A DNA stretch of 64,000 bases from JACRCG01 sp964524835 (GCA_964524835.1 CAZGEG010000014.1:51744-115743), one strand, 5' to 3'. Positions 17,530 through 28,588 are shown, counted from the stretch's first letter. The notes: generated by a model from the letters alone, not told the origin. Program-made: numbers and translations.

Positions 17530-17986
17530 GATGCCTTTTCCGCGTCCGTTGTCAGGTTTAGTGCAGGAAAATCTGGTTGGCCTCGGTTTGGCAGAGCGTT
17601 TGCGGGAAGCGGAAATCTGGCGTATATGGCCGGATGTTGTTGGTGCGGCACTGGCCGCCCGGGCATGCCCCGTGCGGATTATCAACGGTACGTTGACCGT
17701 GGCGGTTTCCAGTGCACCATGGATGCAGGAGCTCCGGTTCATGACCGCTATGATGCAAGAAAAACTGAACAGCAGCCTCGGAGCTGAAGTTGTCCGTGAA
17801 ATCGTGCTTAAGGCGGGCAGAGTCGACAAGCCGATCGCCGAAGTCCCGGATGAAGTCATTGCAACCCGCCCCCTCACTCCCCAGCAGCAGTCCATGATTG
17901 AAACACAATCATCCTCAATTGCAGATCCGGAAACCCGGCAGGCCTTTGTCGAGCTGATGCGGGCCAGCATGGAACACGCGCTCTGA
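17513..17986 (+). CDS. DUF721 domain protein (DciA-related)
   Basis: The 157-residue protein has a DUF721 core: WRIWPDVVGAALAARACPVRIINGTLTVAVSSAPWMQELRFM-like residues. Relatives of this domain include DciA, a loader of the replicative helicase, but many members are uncharacterised. The C-terminal third (TRPLTPQQQS onward) is not part of the domain. It overlaps the upstream small membrane gene. Confidence 0.82.
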   Translation: MPKRPRMPFPRPLSGLVQENLVGLGLAERLREAEIWRIWPDVVGAALAARACPVRIINGTLTVAVSSAPWMQELRFMTAMMQEKLNSSLGAEVVREIVLKAGRVDKPIAEVPDEVIATRPLTPQQQSMIETQSSSIADPETRQAFVELMRASMEHAL

Positions 17987-18018
17987 TCTAAGTATGTTAC
18001 ATATTCCTGTAAACCGGG

Positions 18019-19698
<1,680 letters not shown>

Positions 19699-19865
19699 GG
19701 ATTCCCCCGCCTGATTCATCTTAATAAGTTGCTTTTCTTTTACACGCCGGTTACCGTTGATGTCAACCGCTTTGGACGGCAGCATCGCGATGAAGAGCAA
19801 AGGCTTGACAAACAGGACTGATGTGGTATTTTTTGAAAACTAAACCTAACAGGGGGGCACTAACA

Positions 19866-20357
19866 ATGAGTATAAATGTTCAGGAGGCGATTAAGCGCTC
19901 CATCCAGACTGAAAAAAATGCGATGAATTTTTACCAGCTCGGCGCACAGAAAATGATCAATCCTGATGCACGCCGCACCTTCGAGCTGCTTGCCAGGGAA
20001 GAGCGTGAGCATGCTTCACAATTCTACAAAATTTACCAGGGAACCGACATCCCTTCTCTCGACGCATTTCTGGATACTCCGCCGGATAACGAATCGAGCT
20101 GGGTTTCAACGATTGCCCGCTTGATTTCGGCCGACTTCAGCGAGCAGAAGGCGCTCGAGCTGGCAATGGAGCGGGAGAAAAACCTTGAAGAAGCGTTACT
20201 GGAAACAGCTTCAAAGATCGATGCTCCGGAAATCAAAGCGGTCTACGAGTTGAACGCCAGGGAAACTCACCACCATTATGAACTCATTGAGTCGGAATAC
20301 GCCCGTTTGATGGGTATGGTTCACGAAACGGATATTGATACTTTTGTCCGGGAATAG
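19866..20357 (+). CDS. Rubrerythrin/ferritin-like diiron protein
   Basis: The 163-residue protein starts at ATG 19866 after a G-run. Paired metal-ligand motifs of the ferritin-like fold are visible: EKNAMNFY (helix 1), EEREHASQFY (helix 2), ERE (helix 3) and ETHHHYELIESEY (helix 4). It lacks the rubredoxin-like Cys domain of classical rubrerythrin. Likely role: iron or peroxide handling in an anaerobe. It is divergent from ettA and ends before a hairpin. Confidence 0.85.
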   Translation: MSINVQEAIKRSIQTEKNAMNFYQLGAQKMINPDARRTFELLAREEREHASQFYKIYQGTDIPSLDAFLDTPPDNESSWVSTIARLISADFSEQKALELAMEREKNLEEALLETASKIDAPEIKAVYELNARETHHHYELIESEYARLMGMVHETDIDTFVRE

Positions 20358-20384
20358 TGTCCGCTTTTTTTGCATTTGAGTATA

Positions 20385-20409
20385 AAAGGGCGCATTTAAT
20401 GCGCCCTTT
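20385..20409 (+). terminator. Hairpin after the ferritin-like gene
   Basis: AAAGGGCGCATT and AATGCGCCCTTT form a 12-base inverted repeat around one T. The T-tract is short and interrupted, so termination is probable rather than certain. Confidence 0.6.
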
Positions 20410-20453
20410 ATGTATGTATACAACCCCGCCTGTCTCGAATTTAAGGATCGTCA

Positions 20454-20951
20454 ATGACAACAGCTCAGCCGGACATATCAGTTCTGGTTCTCGGTATCGG
20501 AAATCTCGTTATGGGTGATGATGGCGTCGGAGTTCTGGTCGCGCAGCGGCTGCAGCAGGGATACAGGTTCGCGGATAACGTCGAGATCATGGACGGCGGC
20601 ACCCTGGGTCTGGATTTGCTCCCCAAGCTTGAAAATATTACAAACCTCATTATGATTGATGCCGTTGAGACCGGCCAAAAGGCGGGAACCTGTGTCAGGC
20701 TATGCGGGCGGGAGTTGCCGATTGCTCTGGAAACCAAGGTTTCGCCGCATCAGATGGGGCTTAAGGATTTGTTGGCGGTTTCCGAATTGATGGGGCATTC
20801 ACCGAAAGAAATGGTGCTTATCGGAGTGCAGCCCGGCTCAATTGAAATGGAAATCGGATTGACGGCAGAAGTTGAAGCCAAGCTTGAAACTCTTATCTCC
20901 AACGTGCTGGATGAGTTGGCTAATTGGGGAATTTCATATGCAACTGTTTAG
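20454..20951 (+). CDS. HyaD/HybD-family hydrogenase maturation protease
   Basis: These endopeptidases remove the C-terminal extension of a [NiFe]-hydrogenase large subunit after nickel insertion. The 165-residue product has GIGNLVMGDDGVG (D23 in the first metal-ligand position, Asp replacing the usual Glu), DGGTLGLDLL, D69 in MIDAVETG and H99 in SPHQMGLKD, the nickel-sensing triad. No hydrogenase structural gene is in the window, so the partner lies elsewhere. Confidence 0.9.
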   Translation: MTTAQPDISVLVLGIGNLVMGDDGVGVLVAQRLQQGYRFADNVEIMDGGTLGLDLLPKLENITNLIMIDAVETGQKAGTCVRLCGRELPIALETKVSPHQMGLKDLLAVSELMGHSPKEMVLIGVQPGSIEMEIGLTAEVEAKLETLISNVLDELANWGISYATV

Positions 20952-21025
20952 CAAGTCAGAAAATCTTATCCGGGTTAACTGGGCAGAAAATAGCCTAGTT
21001 GATGAACGTATCCTGTTTTATAGGG

Positions 21026-21454
21026 CTAAGCCAGATTTTTTCTCATCTCCAGAACATTTCCTCCATCAGCCCGAGAATATTCAACCGTATCCATCAATGA
21101 TCGAAGTATGAATATTCCGCGTCCTTTTTCCTCAAGGCCGTTTGACGTAAAACAGGGAGTCGGCACGGCATCCAGGTCAAAGCCTAGGCCGTTATCGTAG
21201 ATACGTACCACCAGGACCTTGTTGGAAACATTAATACGGACGTGGATATCCGTGTTCCGGTCTGCGCAGTTTGCGTGTTTAATCGCGTTGACAAGCCCTT
21301 CAGTCAGAACGACCGCAAGCTGGCCGGGCAAAGTTTCACGAATCCCTTCCGGGCAGTCAACCTCTTCCGCCACCTTTTCACCAATCCTGCTGATCATACG
21401 CAAGTAACGGGTATGGCTTGGCAGTGTGATGTCTATGTCGATGTCGTTTTTCAT
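21026..21454 (-). CDS. RsbW-like ATP-binding anti-sigma/serine kinase
   Basis: The 142-residue GHKL-type domain has the N-box ALVVLTEGLVNAIKHA (near E52, N56), a G1-like DNGLGFD and a G2-like GRGIFILRSLMD. Such kinases phosphorylate STAS antagonists and sequester a sigma factor or other target. It lies 42 bases after a STAS gene and downstream of a PP2C phosphatase, so it forms a partner-switching set with them. No sigma factor gene is adjacent. Confidence 0.87.
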   Translation of the reverse strand: MKNDIDIDITLPSHTRYLRMISRIGEKVAEEVDCPEGIRETLPGQLAVVLTEGLVNAIKHANCADRNTDIHVRINVSNKVLVVRIYDNGLGFDLDAVPTPCFTSNGLEEKGRGIFILRSLMDTVEYSRADGGNVLEMRKNLA

Positions 21455-21496
21455 TCGCTTACCGTATCTGCGTACAATTCTGCACCCAATCCGAAA

Positions 21497-21835
21497 TCAG
21501 CGGTAGCTCTGCAGCGCGTCGTCAACTGTCGTGAAAATATCAAACACCCGGTGAAGTCTGGTCAATTCAAACATTGACTTCACCTGGGTCTGCAAATTCG
21601 ACAACTTCAGTGTTCCGTGCAATACGGAAGCGTTTTTATATCCCGAAACCAGTACGCCCAGTCCTGAACTGTCGATGAAAAGCACCTCTTTTAGATCGAG
21701 GATCAGATCCTTTGTTCCGCTATCAAACTGACGGTGCAATTCTGCTTTAAGCTCTTCCGAGTTGTTTGCATCAACGCGGTCCTCCCTGACAAACAGGACG
21801 GTAATCCCTTCCGTAAGTTCCGTTTTAATATCCAT
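21497..21835 (-). CDS. STAS-domain anti-sigma factor antagonist
   Basis: The 112-residue protein starts at ATG 21835, with GGAGG five bases upstream, better than the ATG at 21847. It is one STAS domain with LFIDSSGLGVLVS; Ser56 or Ser57 is the expected phosphorylation site. When dephosphorylated by a PP2C enzyme such proteins bind the kinase and free its target. It lies just after the membrane phosphatase gene. Confidence 0.9.
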   Translation of the reverse strand: MDIKTELTEGITVLFVREDRVDANNSEELKAELHRQFDSGTKDLILDLKEVLFIDSSGLGVLVSGYKNASVLHGTLKLSNLQTQVKSMFELTRLHRVFDIFTTVDDALQSYR

Positions 21836-21851
21836 ATGGGCCTCCATCTGA

Positions 21852-24800
21852 TCAGAGTATTTTGACTACTACAAGCGATATATCATCCTGCAGATTTCGA
21901 GAACCGGTAAAGTCATGAATCCTGTCATAGAAGGAATTAATGATTTTATCCGCAGAAAGGTGCCGGCATGTTGCAAGGTGACTGTACAAACCTGACATGT
22001 CAAACATTTCACCGCGGCTGTTGCACGCCTCAGTCAGTCCGTCAGTGTATAACAGAAGAATATCACCCGTTGAAAGTGTAACAGCCCTCTCCTCAAAAAG
22101 GATATCTTTTTTAACCCCCAGTATCAAACCTTCCGCATCCAGTTCTCGGGGCGGGCGTCCGTCTCCTGGTTGAAGGACCGGGTGGTTATGGCCGGCGTTC
22201 GAGTAACTGAGTATGCCGGTTTCAGCATTGTATTTAACATAAAACATGGTGATGAACAGCTCGGCCCGGGTCAAGTCATCGTACAGCAGAATATTGAGTG
22301 TTTCAAGGATGTCACGGGGACTGCGAAGGGAGTTGGCTTCTGCTCTCAACAGCGTGCGAACTTCCGACATGATCAGAGCCGCACCGACACTATGTCCTGA
22401 AACATCGGCGATAACGACGTCAACTGTCTGACCGTTGCGGAGGAAAAAGTCATAATAATCACCGCCGACATGAGCGGCAGATATGCAGCGTCCGGCAATA
22501 TCAACACCCGCTATTGCCGGCGCGGAATCGGGCAGAAAAGATTTCTGGATCTGCTGGGCTATTTCCATGTCGCGGGTGATTCTGGCCGTTTTCAGAAGAG
22601 CCGCTTCTTTTTGGCTCCGTTCAAGCTGCTTTGCTTCAATTTCCTGTACAATTGTCATCGCCTGGGCAAGCTGCCCGGCGAGACTTGACAGCAGCTCGAT
22701 GAATTCCCGAGTAAAGAGGCCGGCAATCGACTTCGAAAACAGTGACAGTACGGCGATAACCGGCTCACCTTCCCGATAAATCGGGATGTGGGCACAGGAA
22801 ATGAAGCCTTCAGCCACAGTCAGGTCGAGAGGCGCAGCAGCACGCTCGAGACTCAAATCATTTATAAAATGAGCTTTATGATCGCTGTAGAGAAGCTCTA
22901 ATAGCGGCGCATTCTCCAGAACCAAGTCCGGCGGGATGGTCGTCGGAACATCTCTTCCCCGTATGCTGCTGATTGAAAAATTTCCCCCGCCGTTTTTCAC
23001 CATGATGAGCGCAACATCAAGCCTGAATTCCTTTACCAGCAGCATCAGAAGGTCATCCATGATTACCTGCATATCCAGGGTGCGATTGATGATCTCTGAA
23101 GCCTTCAGGCGTACAAAGAGTGATTCGCGGTTCTGGTCGAGGTTCGTCCTGACAGTGCTGTAAATGTCATAAACCGGTTCCATGCTGGAGCCGATGTCGG
23201 AGAGAAAATTGTTTACGATTGCCCTGGCCGCCGCGCCACCGACGGAACCTGCTAGAGTTTTTTCGGTGAAACGCTTCAGATCCGGAAGCTCAAACTCGGA
23301 AATAGCGCCGTTTCCGGTGATGTCGCGATTGTTTGAGTAATGGTCAAGCGCCAGCCGTGCCTCGTTTTTGCCGATGAACTTGCTCAAGAGGACCACGAAC
23401 TGTTCGGTTGTCACCGGTTTTGAAAGCCGTTTTCGTTCGGTATGGCGATGATCCTCCGCATGGCCGAAAACACCGATAAACTTGTGTACCTGATCGCGCT
23501 CCTGCTCATTCTGATTCAAGAGTATCGAGCAGATAATATAAGAGCTGACATTGAAGAGCATGCTCCAGAACAGGGAGTGGCTCCAGAGATCCATGCCGGC
23601 CAACCCGAACAGTTCGGTCGGCTTAAGCAGTTCAATGCCGAGGGGGCCGTCTGCGAGCAGTGATTCCGGTATCCATCCCGACTTGCTGAAAGAGGGGAGC
23701 AGCAGGGTATAAAGCCAGATCAGAGATCCGAACAGGATGCCGCTGATCGCTCCAGCCTTGTTTCCACGTTTCCAGTAAAGACCTCCAAGCATCGCCGGCA
23801 GGAATTGAGCAGCTGCTGAGAAAGAGATTAGACCCATGTTTACGAGTGTGTACGAGTCACCTATGATCTCGTAGTAAAAATATCCCAGCAGTACGACCAG
23901 AACAATTCCGAATCGCTTGAGGTTAATCAGCAGTATCGGGAACCATGTACGGGGCGTGCACCTGACGATGATCGGCATGAAGATATGGTTCAGCAGCATG
24001 GTGGATATTGCGATGGATTCAACCATCACCATGCCGGCCGCCGCAGAAAGACCACCTAAGAAAGCGAACAGGGCCAAGCCGCGATATCCGGCATTTAGAG
24101 GCAGCGAAAGAACAAAATAATCTGCACCGCTGCTGCCTCCGGTCGTAAGGATGCCACCGATGGCGATCGGCATGACGAAAAGATTGATCATGAACAGATA
24201 AGCGGGGAAGAGCCACATTGCGGTTGCTATATGACGCTCATCGGAATTTTCAATGACCATGACGTGAAATTGTCGCGGCAGGAGCATGATCGCTCCCATT
24301 GATAAAAACAAGAGCGTAAAGGAGGATATGTAACTTGGATCATTCTTTGAGGTATTGAAAGTAAATAACTTAGAAAACTTTTCAGGATCGGCGGACCTGA
24401 ACCGTTCAAAGATATCGATGAAACCGTCAAATAGTCCGTAGGTGACAAACAAACCGACTGCCAGCAGGGCAACCAGTTTTACCAGCGATTCAAACGCTAC
24501 CGCGGCGATCAATCCTTCATGCCGCTCGGATGATATGAGTCTCCGTGCTCCAAAGACAATACTGAACTGCGACAGAATCAGAGCCAGAATCAGGGCGATC
24601 GGAATGGTGGTGCCGGAACCAAGTTTTGTGAAGGGAATGGATGTAGTTTGAGCGCCGCTGAGGAGAAAAAATCCTGTAGATACTGCCTTTAACTGTAAAG
24701 CGATATAAGGCATGATGCCGAGGAAGGCTATTATTGTGACAAGCGCTCCGAGCCAGGGGGATTTTCCGTAGCGCTGGCTGAGGAAATCTGCGATTGAAGT

Positions 24801-25100
24801 GATATTATGCTCTTTGGTTATCTTGACGATTCGGCGCAGAAGAAAAAGCCATGAAAATGCCGTTAACGATGGACCCAGGTAAATCAGCAGGAAATCTATC
24901 CCGGTCGTGGCCGCCCTGCCGACGCTGCCGAAGAAGGTCCACGACGTGCAGTACACCCCCAGCGATAGTGCGTAGATGACCGGGTTACCGATTATGCTGC
25001 GCCCGGTCTCTTTGCGGTGGTGGGCGAACCAGGCGATCAGGAATATCAGCGACGTGTAGAGAAGCGATATGGCGGCTACCGGGAAAATTTCATTGTTCAT
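21852..25100 (-). CDS. Symporter-like sensor fused to a GAF domain and PP2C (SpoIIE) phosphatase
   Basis: The 1082-residue protein begins with a sodium/solute symporter-family region of about 13 membrane segments (residues about 1-520; YCTSWTFFGSVGRAA, DFLSQRYGKSPW). A cytoplasmic linker and a GAF-like domain follow (about 640-800). The last 220 residues are a PP2C/SpoIIE phosphatase with GGDYYDFF, ADVSGHSVGAALIM, SNAGHNHP, LYTDGLTEA and DDISLVVV, supplying the metal-binding Asp residues. It probably senses or moves a solute and dephosphorylates the STAS protein encoded next. Its start overlaps the upstream small membrane gene by four bases. Confidence 0.9.
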   Translation of the reverse strand: MNNEIFPVAAISLLYTSLIFLIAWFAHHRKETGRSIIGNPVIYALSLGVYCTSWTFFGSVGRAATTGIDFLLIYLGPSLTAFSWLFLLRRIVKITKEHNITSIADFLSQRYGKSPWLGALVTIIAFLGIMPYIALQLKAVSTGFFLLSGAQTTSIPFTKLGSGTTIPIALILALILSQFSIVFGARRLISSERHEGLIAAVAFESLVKLVALLAVGLFVTYGLFDGFIDIFERFRSADPEKFSKLFTFNTSKNDPSYISSFTLLFLSMGAIMLLPRQFHVMVIENSDERHIATAMWLFPAYLFMINLFVMPIAIGGILTTGGSSGADYFVLSLPLNAGYRGLALFAFLGGLSAAAGMVMVESIAISTMLLNHIFMPIIVRCTPRTWFPILLINLKRFGIVLVVLLGYFYYEIIGDSYTLVNMGLISFSAAAQFLPAMLGGLYWKRGNKAGAISGILFGSLIWLYTLLLPSFSKSGWIPESLLADGPLGIELLKPTELFGLAGMDLWSHSLFWSMLFNVSSYIICSILLNQNEQERDQVHKFIGVFGHAEDHRHTERKRLSKPVTTEQFVVLLSKFIGKNEARLALDHYSNNRDITGNGAISEFELPDLKRFTEKTLAGSVGGAAARAIVNNFLSDIGSSMEPVYDIYSTVRTNLDQNRESLFVRLKASEIINRTLDMQVIMDDLLMLLVKEFRLDVALIMVKNGGGNFSISSIRGRDVPTTIPPDLVLENAPLLELLYSDHKAHFINDLSLERAAAPLDLTVAEGFISCAHIPIYREGEPVIAVLSLFSKSIAGLFTREFIELLSSLAGQLAQAMTIVQEIEAKQLERSQKEAALLKTARITRDMEIAQQIQKSFLPDSAPAIAGVDIAGRCISAAHVGGDYYDFFLRNGQTVDVVIADVSGHSVGAALIMSEVRTLLRAEANSLRSPRDILETLNILLYDDLTRAELFITMFYVKYNAETGILSYSNAGHNHPVLQPGDGRPPRELDAEGLILGVKKDILFEERAVTLSTGDILLLYTDGLTEACNSRGEMFDMSGLYSHLATCRHLSADKIINSFYDRIHDFTGSRNLQDDISLVVVKIL

Positions 25101-25351
25101 GGTTCGTCCTTTTCATCAGTCGTCTGTTCTTCATGGCGACTGGCAGTCATGAAAAGGTAAATCACTATAATCGATACAATCCAGCCTGCCGTCAAATAGA
25201 GAAACAGCAGCGGCATCCCGAGCAGAAGAACCGGTTTGTTGAAAATATGCAAAAACGGAAACGTCATCATGATGATGCCGATAATGAAAAAGATTATCCA
25301 AGACTCTCGCAGCTGCAGGCGGCGGATAATATGTGTACGAATTCGCTTCAT
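25097..25351 (-). CDS. Two-helix small membrane protein paired with the symporter-like sensor
   Basis: The 84-residue product has a basic N-terminus, two hydrophobic segments (about 18-38 and 41-68) and an acidic tail (EEQTTDEKDEP). Its stop overlaps the next start and its own start overlaps the upstream stop (ATGA both times), so it is co-translated. Small two-helix proteins often accompany symporter-family proteins; a subunit role is inferred from this. Confidence 0.75.
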   Translation of the reverse strand: MKRIRTHIIRRLQLRESWIIFFIIGIIMMTFPFLHIFNKPVLLLGMPLLFLYLTAGWIVSIIVIYLFMTASRHEEQTTDEKDEP

Positions 25352-26928
25352 GTCCGGAACAGCCTCTCGTAAACGGAGTCCAGGGCATGGCCGGATGCCC
25401 CGCTTGCAGAAAACTGAATAACGGTCCCTTCAGAGTCATCAGGTTTCTCAAAGGCACTATTTTGCTGGTCCAGCAACTCAACCCTGCCGTCGGAAACGGA
25501 GGCTCCGTGAAATGTTCGCTCACGCAACCTTCGTACCTGCTCGTCGTGTTCACACGTCACGAACAGGATAACAAGCTTTGCGCCATGAGAGGCTGCCAGC
25601 CGGGCAAAAACGGACCGGACGGCAGCTGTCCTGAACCCCGCATCAATCACGACCGAACGTCCGGAGGCAAGTTCACCCTCGGCATGGAGCTCCAGCTGAC
25701 GGTAGGTACGTTGATTCATTTTGTTCGAATAGAGCCCCTCTCCGAATGGAGCATGGGCCGCTGTTTCCGGATGCAATCCGGCCAAACGCTTGCGTTCGAT
25801 GTCCGAGCAGAATGTTTTGAGGCCGAGTTCAAAGGAGAGCTGACCGGCAAGAGTACTTTTCCCGCATCCCATTGTCCCGCAGGCGATAAACAGGGTAGGG
25901 GGGAGGCTGCTTCTCAAACAGTACCCCTGTGCCAGCCGGAAGTAGCTGATGGCGCGTTTTTCAGCGGCACCCTTAGCTTCCTGATCAATACCGGCGTCAT
26001 GAAGCAGCATGCTTTCAACCTTGCCTCGCACAAAGGCGCGATACACCTCGTAAAAAGTGATCAGTTTCGCACAGTCCGTGTCACCCGATGCGGAGATATA
26101 GGCAGCCAGTGCCGCATCAGCAAGGTCGGGACGGTGATGGAACTCAAGGTCCATAAGCAGAAATGCGATGTCGGCAGCCGTGTCGGAGCAGCGAAAACGT
26201 TCGTTAAACTCGATGCAGTCGAAGATATATGCCATACCGTTCAACAGGCAGATGTTGCCGAGATGTATATCACCGTCGCATTCGCGGATAAAGCCGTTCT
26301 TGATCCGTTCTGTAAAAAGAGTGGTGTGGGAAGCGATGAATGTATCGACATAGACGCGAATAGCTGAGTTGACTGCCGGCGGGAGCGTGGACGTTCGGAA
26401 CGGTGCTGTTTGTTCAAAATTCTCCTGCCAGTTGCTTTGAATCTGTTCCACGGATCCAAACTCGGCTATATGCGGTGAGGTGGGGGCATTAGCATGGAAC
26501 TGGCTGATTCTCAGCGCAACAGCGCGGATCTCTTCTGTTGAAATCCTGCCGCTGTCTACCAGCCGGTCAAGCATCCTGCCGGCCGGCAGACGTTTCATCA
26601 TGACAGCGTACTCGATCACTTTCCCTTCACCGGCAAAGGCGATGCCTGCTTCCGTTTCACGAAGTGCTATTACCTGTTCATAGATATCCGGACAGAGGCG
26701 CCGGTTGAGCCGGAGTTCCTCGAAGCAGTAGAAACGCCGGAGGTCGAGAGTCGAAAAGTCGAGAAAACCGAAATTAACCGGTTTTTTCAGCTTGAAAACG
26801 TGTGTATCGGTGAGAAACAGCCAGGAAACATGGGTTTGAACCAGTTCGACCGTTCGGGTCTGTACCGGGTATGCAGACGGGTCCTGGAGGCATTCCAGGA
26901 TATGCGGGGTAATGGCTGATGACGGCAT
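25348..26928 (-). CDS. Aminoglycoside-phosphotransferase-like domain fused to a P-loop kinase-like ATPase
   Basis: The 526-residue protein has an N-terminal APH-like kinase fold (residues about 1-330; CDGDIHLGNICLLNG carries the HxxN catalytic pattern, YIFDCIEFNERFR the following metal-binding Asp). The C-terminal P-loop domain has ACGTMGCGKSTLAGQL (near 345-360). This fusion is widespread (COG2187 plus COG0645) but has no firm function. It is the first gene of a four-base-overlap chain with the small membrane protein and the symporter-phosphatase. Confidence 0.85.
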   Translation of the reverse strand: MPSSAITPHILECLQDPSAYPVQTRTVELVQTHVSWLFLTDTHVFKLKKPVNFGFLDFSTLDLRRFYCFEELRLNRRLCPDIYEQVIALRETEAGIAFAGEGKVIEYAVMMKRLPAGRMLDRLVDSGRISTEEIRAVALRISQFHANAPTSPHIAEFGSVEQIQSNWQENFEQTAPFRTSTLPPAVNSAIRVYVDTFIASHTTLFTERIKNGFIRECDGDIHLGNICLLNGMAYIFDCIEFNERFRCSDTAADIAFLLMDLEFHHRPDLADAALAAYISASGDTDCAKLITFYEVYRAFVRGKVESMLLHDAGIDQEAKGAAEKRAISYFRLAQGYCLRSSLPPTLFIACGTMGCGKSTLAGQLSFELGLKTFCSDIERKRLAGLHPETAAHAPFGEGLYSNKMNQRTYRQLELHAEGELASGRSVVIDAGFRTAAVRSVFARLAASHGAKLVILFVTCEHDEQVRRLRERTFHGASVSDGRVELLDQQNSAFEKPDDSEGTVIQFSASGASGHALDSVYERLFRT

Positions 26929-27090
26929 AACAACAAAATACCATTAACGCGACGTAACCGCAAGGAGCCAAGCCCTGATAATCAGGTTACGAGCAAAGAC
27001 GAAGAGAATCAAAGTCCTACGAACTGGGCGAACGGAGTGGGGTAATGCGATAGGAGTGAGGGGTATAACCGTGAAGCAGCCGAACAAAAT

Positions 27091-27123
27091 GAGAGCCCGC
27101 AGACAATAAATCTGCGGGCTCTC
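27091..27123 (-). terminator. Terminator after the rpsF-rplI operon
   Basis: A perfect 13-base stem (27091-27103 with 27111-27123) encloses a seven-base loop. On the minus strand it is followed by ATTTTGTT. It lies 21 bases past the rplI stop. Confidence 0.8.
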
Positions 27124-27143
27124 GTCGGGTGGTGGTGAAAGGA

Positions 27144-27587
27144 TTAGGCAGCGGCGACAGTAACCTTAAGCGTGGCTGTCACTTCGGGATGAATCTTCAG
27201 CGCTACGGAATACTCACCGGTATGCTTGATGACATCGGCAAGTACGATGCTCTTGCGATCGATTTCAAAGCCATTGGCCTTCAGGAAAGCGGCAATATCC
27301 ATGTTGGTGACAGCACCGAACAGTTTGCCTTCCTCGCCGGCTTTATGTGTCAAAACGATCGACAACGCTTCCAGTTTTGCTCCGAGAGCTTTTGCGCTCT
27401 CTAGTGCCTTGTTCTTTTTGTAGAGCATTTGGCGTTTTGTGTGTTCAAGCGCCTTGGCATTGCCTTCTGTCGCCAGGACAGCCAGTTTTTTAGGGAGCAG
27501 GTAGTTGCGGGCATAGCCTGGCGCAACCTTTACGATGTCACCAATGTGACCCAGCGTGTCAATGTTCTCATTCAGAATAACTTTCAT
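27144..27587 (-). CDS. rplI: Large-subunit ribosomal protein bL9
   Basis: The 147-residue product begins MKVILNENIDTLGHIGDIV with the GYARNYLLPKKLA signature, then the long connecting helix and the C-terminal domain. bL9 binds 23S rRNA near L1 and affects reading-frame maintenance. It is last in the rpsF-rpsR-DUF2232-rplI operon. Confidence 0.97.
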   Translation of the reverse strand: MKVILNENIDTLGHIGDIVKVAPGYARNYLLPKKLAVLATEGNAKALEHTKRQMLYKKNKALESAKALGAKLEALSIVLTHKAGEEGKLFGAVTNMDIAAFLKANGFEIDRKSIVLADVIKHTGEYSVALKIHPEVTATLKVTVAAA

Positions 27588-27616
27588 TTTACTCTCCTTT
27601 CGAGCCTGTCAAGTAG

Positions 27617-28579
27617 TTACAGGTTTTCCTGTGTTTTTGGGGTTCTGAAGTCAATCCAGAGATCAAACAATCCAATGCCGGCAACGAGTGCCAGGAGGTA
27701 CGGTTGAATGACCAGCAGTGCGTACAGCAATACCCGCAAGATTGTGGGTGCGGAATTTTTTGCGATAAAAGCGGAAACCACCGCCATACCCTGAATGAAA
27801 TAAAGCAGGGTGATAACCAGCAGGATGTTAAGTGCCGGTGTTGTTACCGGGGACACCGGCAGCATCAGGGCAAATCCGGCTGCTATCAAGGGCCAGACGA
27901 GCAGATCCGGGTTCCTGAAAGTGCTGAAATCGCCAATAGTGATTTTGACAGTCGTTGTGGCTGTGGTCTTTTTTACCAGAGCAAGATTACATCCGGCGAT
28001 ACCGACAAGCAGTGCCGTGACAAGGGCGGGGTAGAGTCGCTGCAGCAGGTCGGCAGCTGTAGCCATGGAACGTTTGATTAGTTCCAGCTCTTCCCCCGTT
28101 ACTCCCCCTTTTTCGTACAGTGTGACCGCCTGCTTCAGGCTGCCTGAAATTTCCGCAGCGATCAGCTGTTGAAGATCGATACCGGAAACGGCGCTGTAGG
28201 CGATGAAACCGGCGGCAAAAATCATGACATTGGCCGCTGTCGTCCAGAAAATAGCCCGACTGCCGCTGATGCCGCGCAACAGAAGCTCCGGCATGAAAAA
28301 GCTTATCATTCCGCACATGCCCAGATACAGACCGCCGGCAAAAATACCGAACAGGGCGGATATGGCGGCAGCTGCACCGAATATGACGATCAGTGAGGCA
28401 GCCCGTCCATGAACGAGGCGATTATAAGCGGCGGGAAACGGTGCCAGGATCCCGGAAAAAATACCGAGTGGTGGCACTGCCAGATAGGCCGCAAATAAAA
28501 CAAAGGAACCGACCACTCCGAACAATGACGCTTTAAGGCGTATCAGCAGGAAGTGGTCGGCTGGCGATGTCAGACTCAT
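27617..28579 (-). CDS. DUF2232 (YybS-like) multi-pass membrane protein
   Basis: The 320-residue protein has about eight hydrophobic segments with short loops. It sits between rpsR and rplI, where DUF2232 proteins are usual in Geobacter-type genomes. Function is unknown. The only polar stretch of note is the helix SLKQAVTLYEKGGVTGEELELIKRS, cut here for length, near residues 145-170. Confidence 0.82.
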   Translation of the reverse strand: MSLTSPADHFLLIRLKASLFGVVGSFVLFAAYLAVPPLGIFSGILAPFPAAYNRLVHGRAASLIVIFGAAAAISALFGIFAGGLYLGMCGMISFFMPELLLRGISGSRAIFWTTAANVMIFAAGFIAYSAVSGIDLQQLIAAEISGSLKQAVTLYEKGGVTGEELELIKRSMATAADLLQRLYPALVTALLVGIAGCNLALVKKTTATTTVKITIGDFSTFRNPDLLVWPLIAAGFALMLPVSPVTTPALNILLVITLLYFIQGMAVVSAFIAKNSAPTILRVLLYALLVIQPYLLALVAGIGLFDLWIDFRTPKTQENL

Positions 28580-28588
28580 TCAGATGGA

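Noticed and set aside
25333..26367. Long plus-strand frame opposite the APH/P-loop gene
   Set aside because: Antisense shadow; the minus-strand frame has clear catalytic motifs and overlaps in an operon chain.
26945..27070. Possible cyclic-di-GMP (GEMM) riboswitch
   Set aside because: Some fragments look alike, but the conserved core and both stems could not be assembled on either strand.
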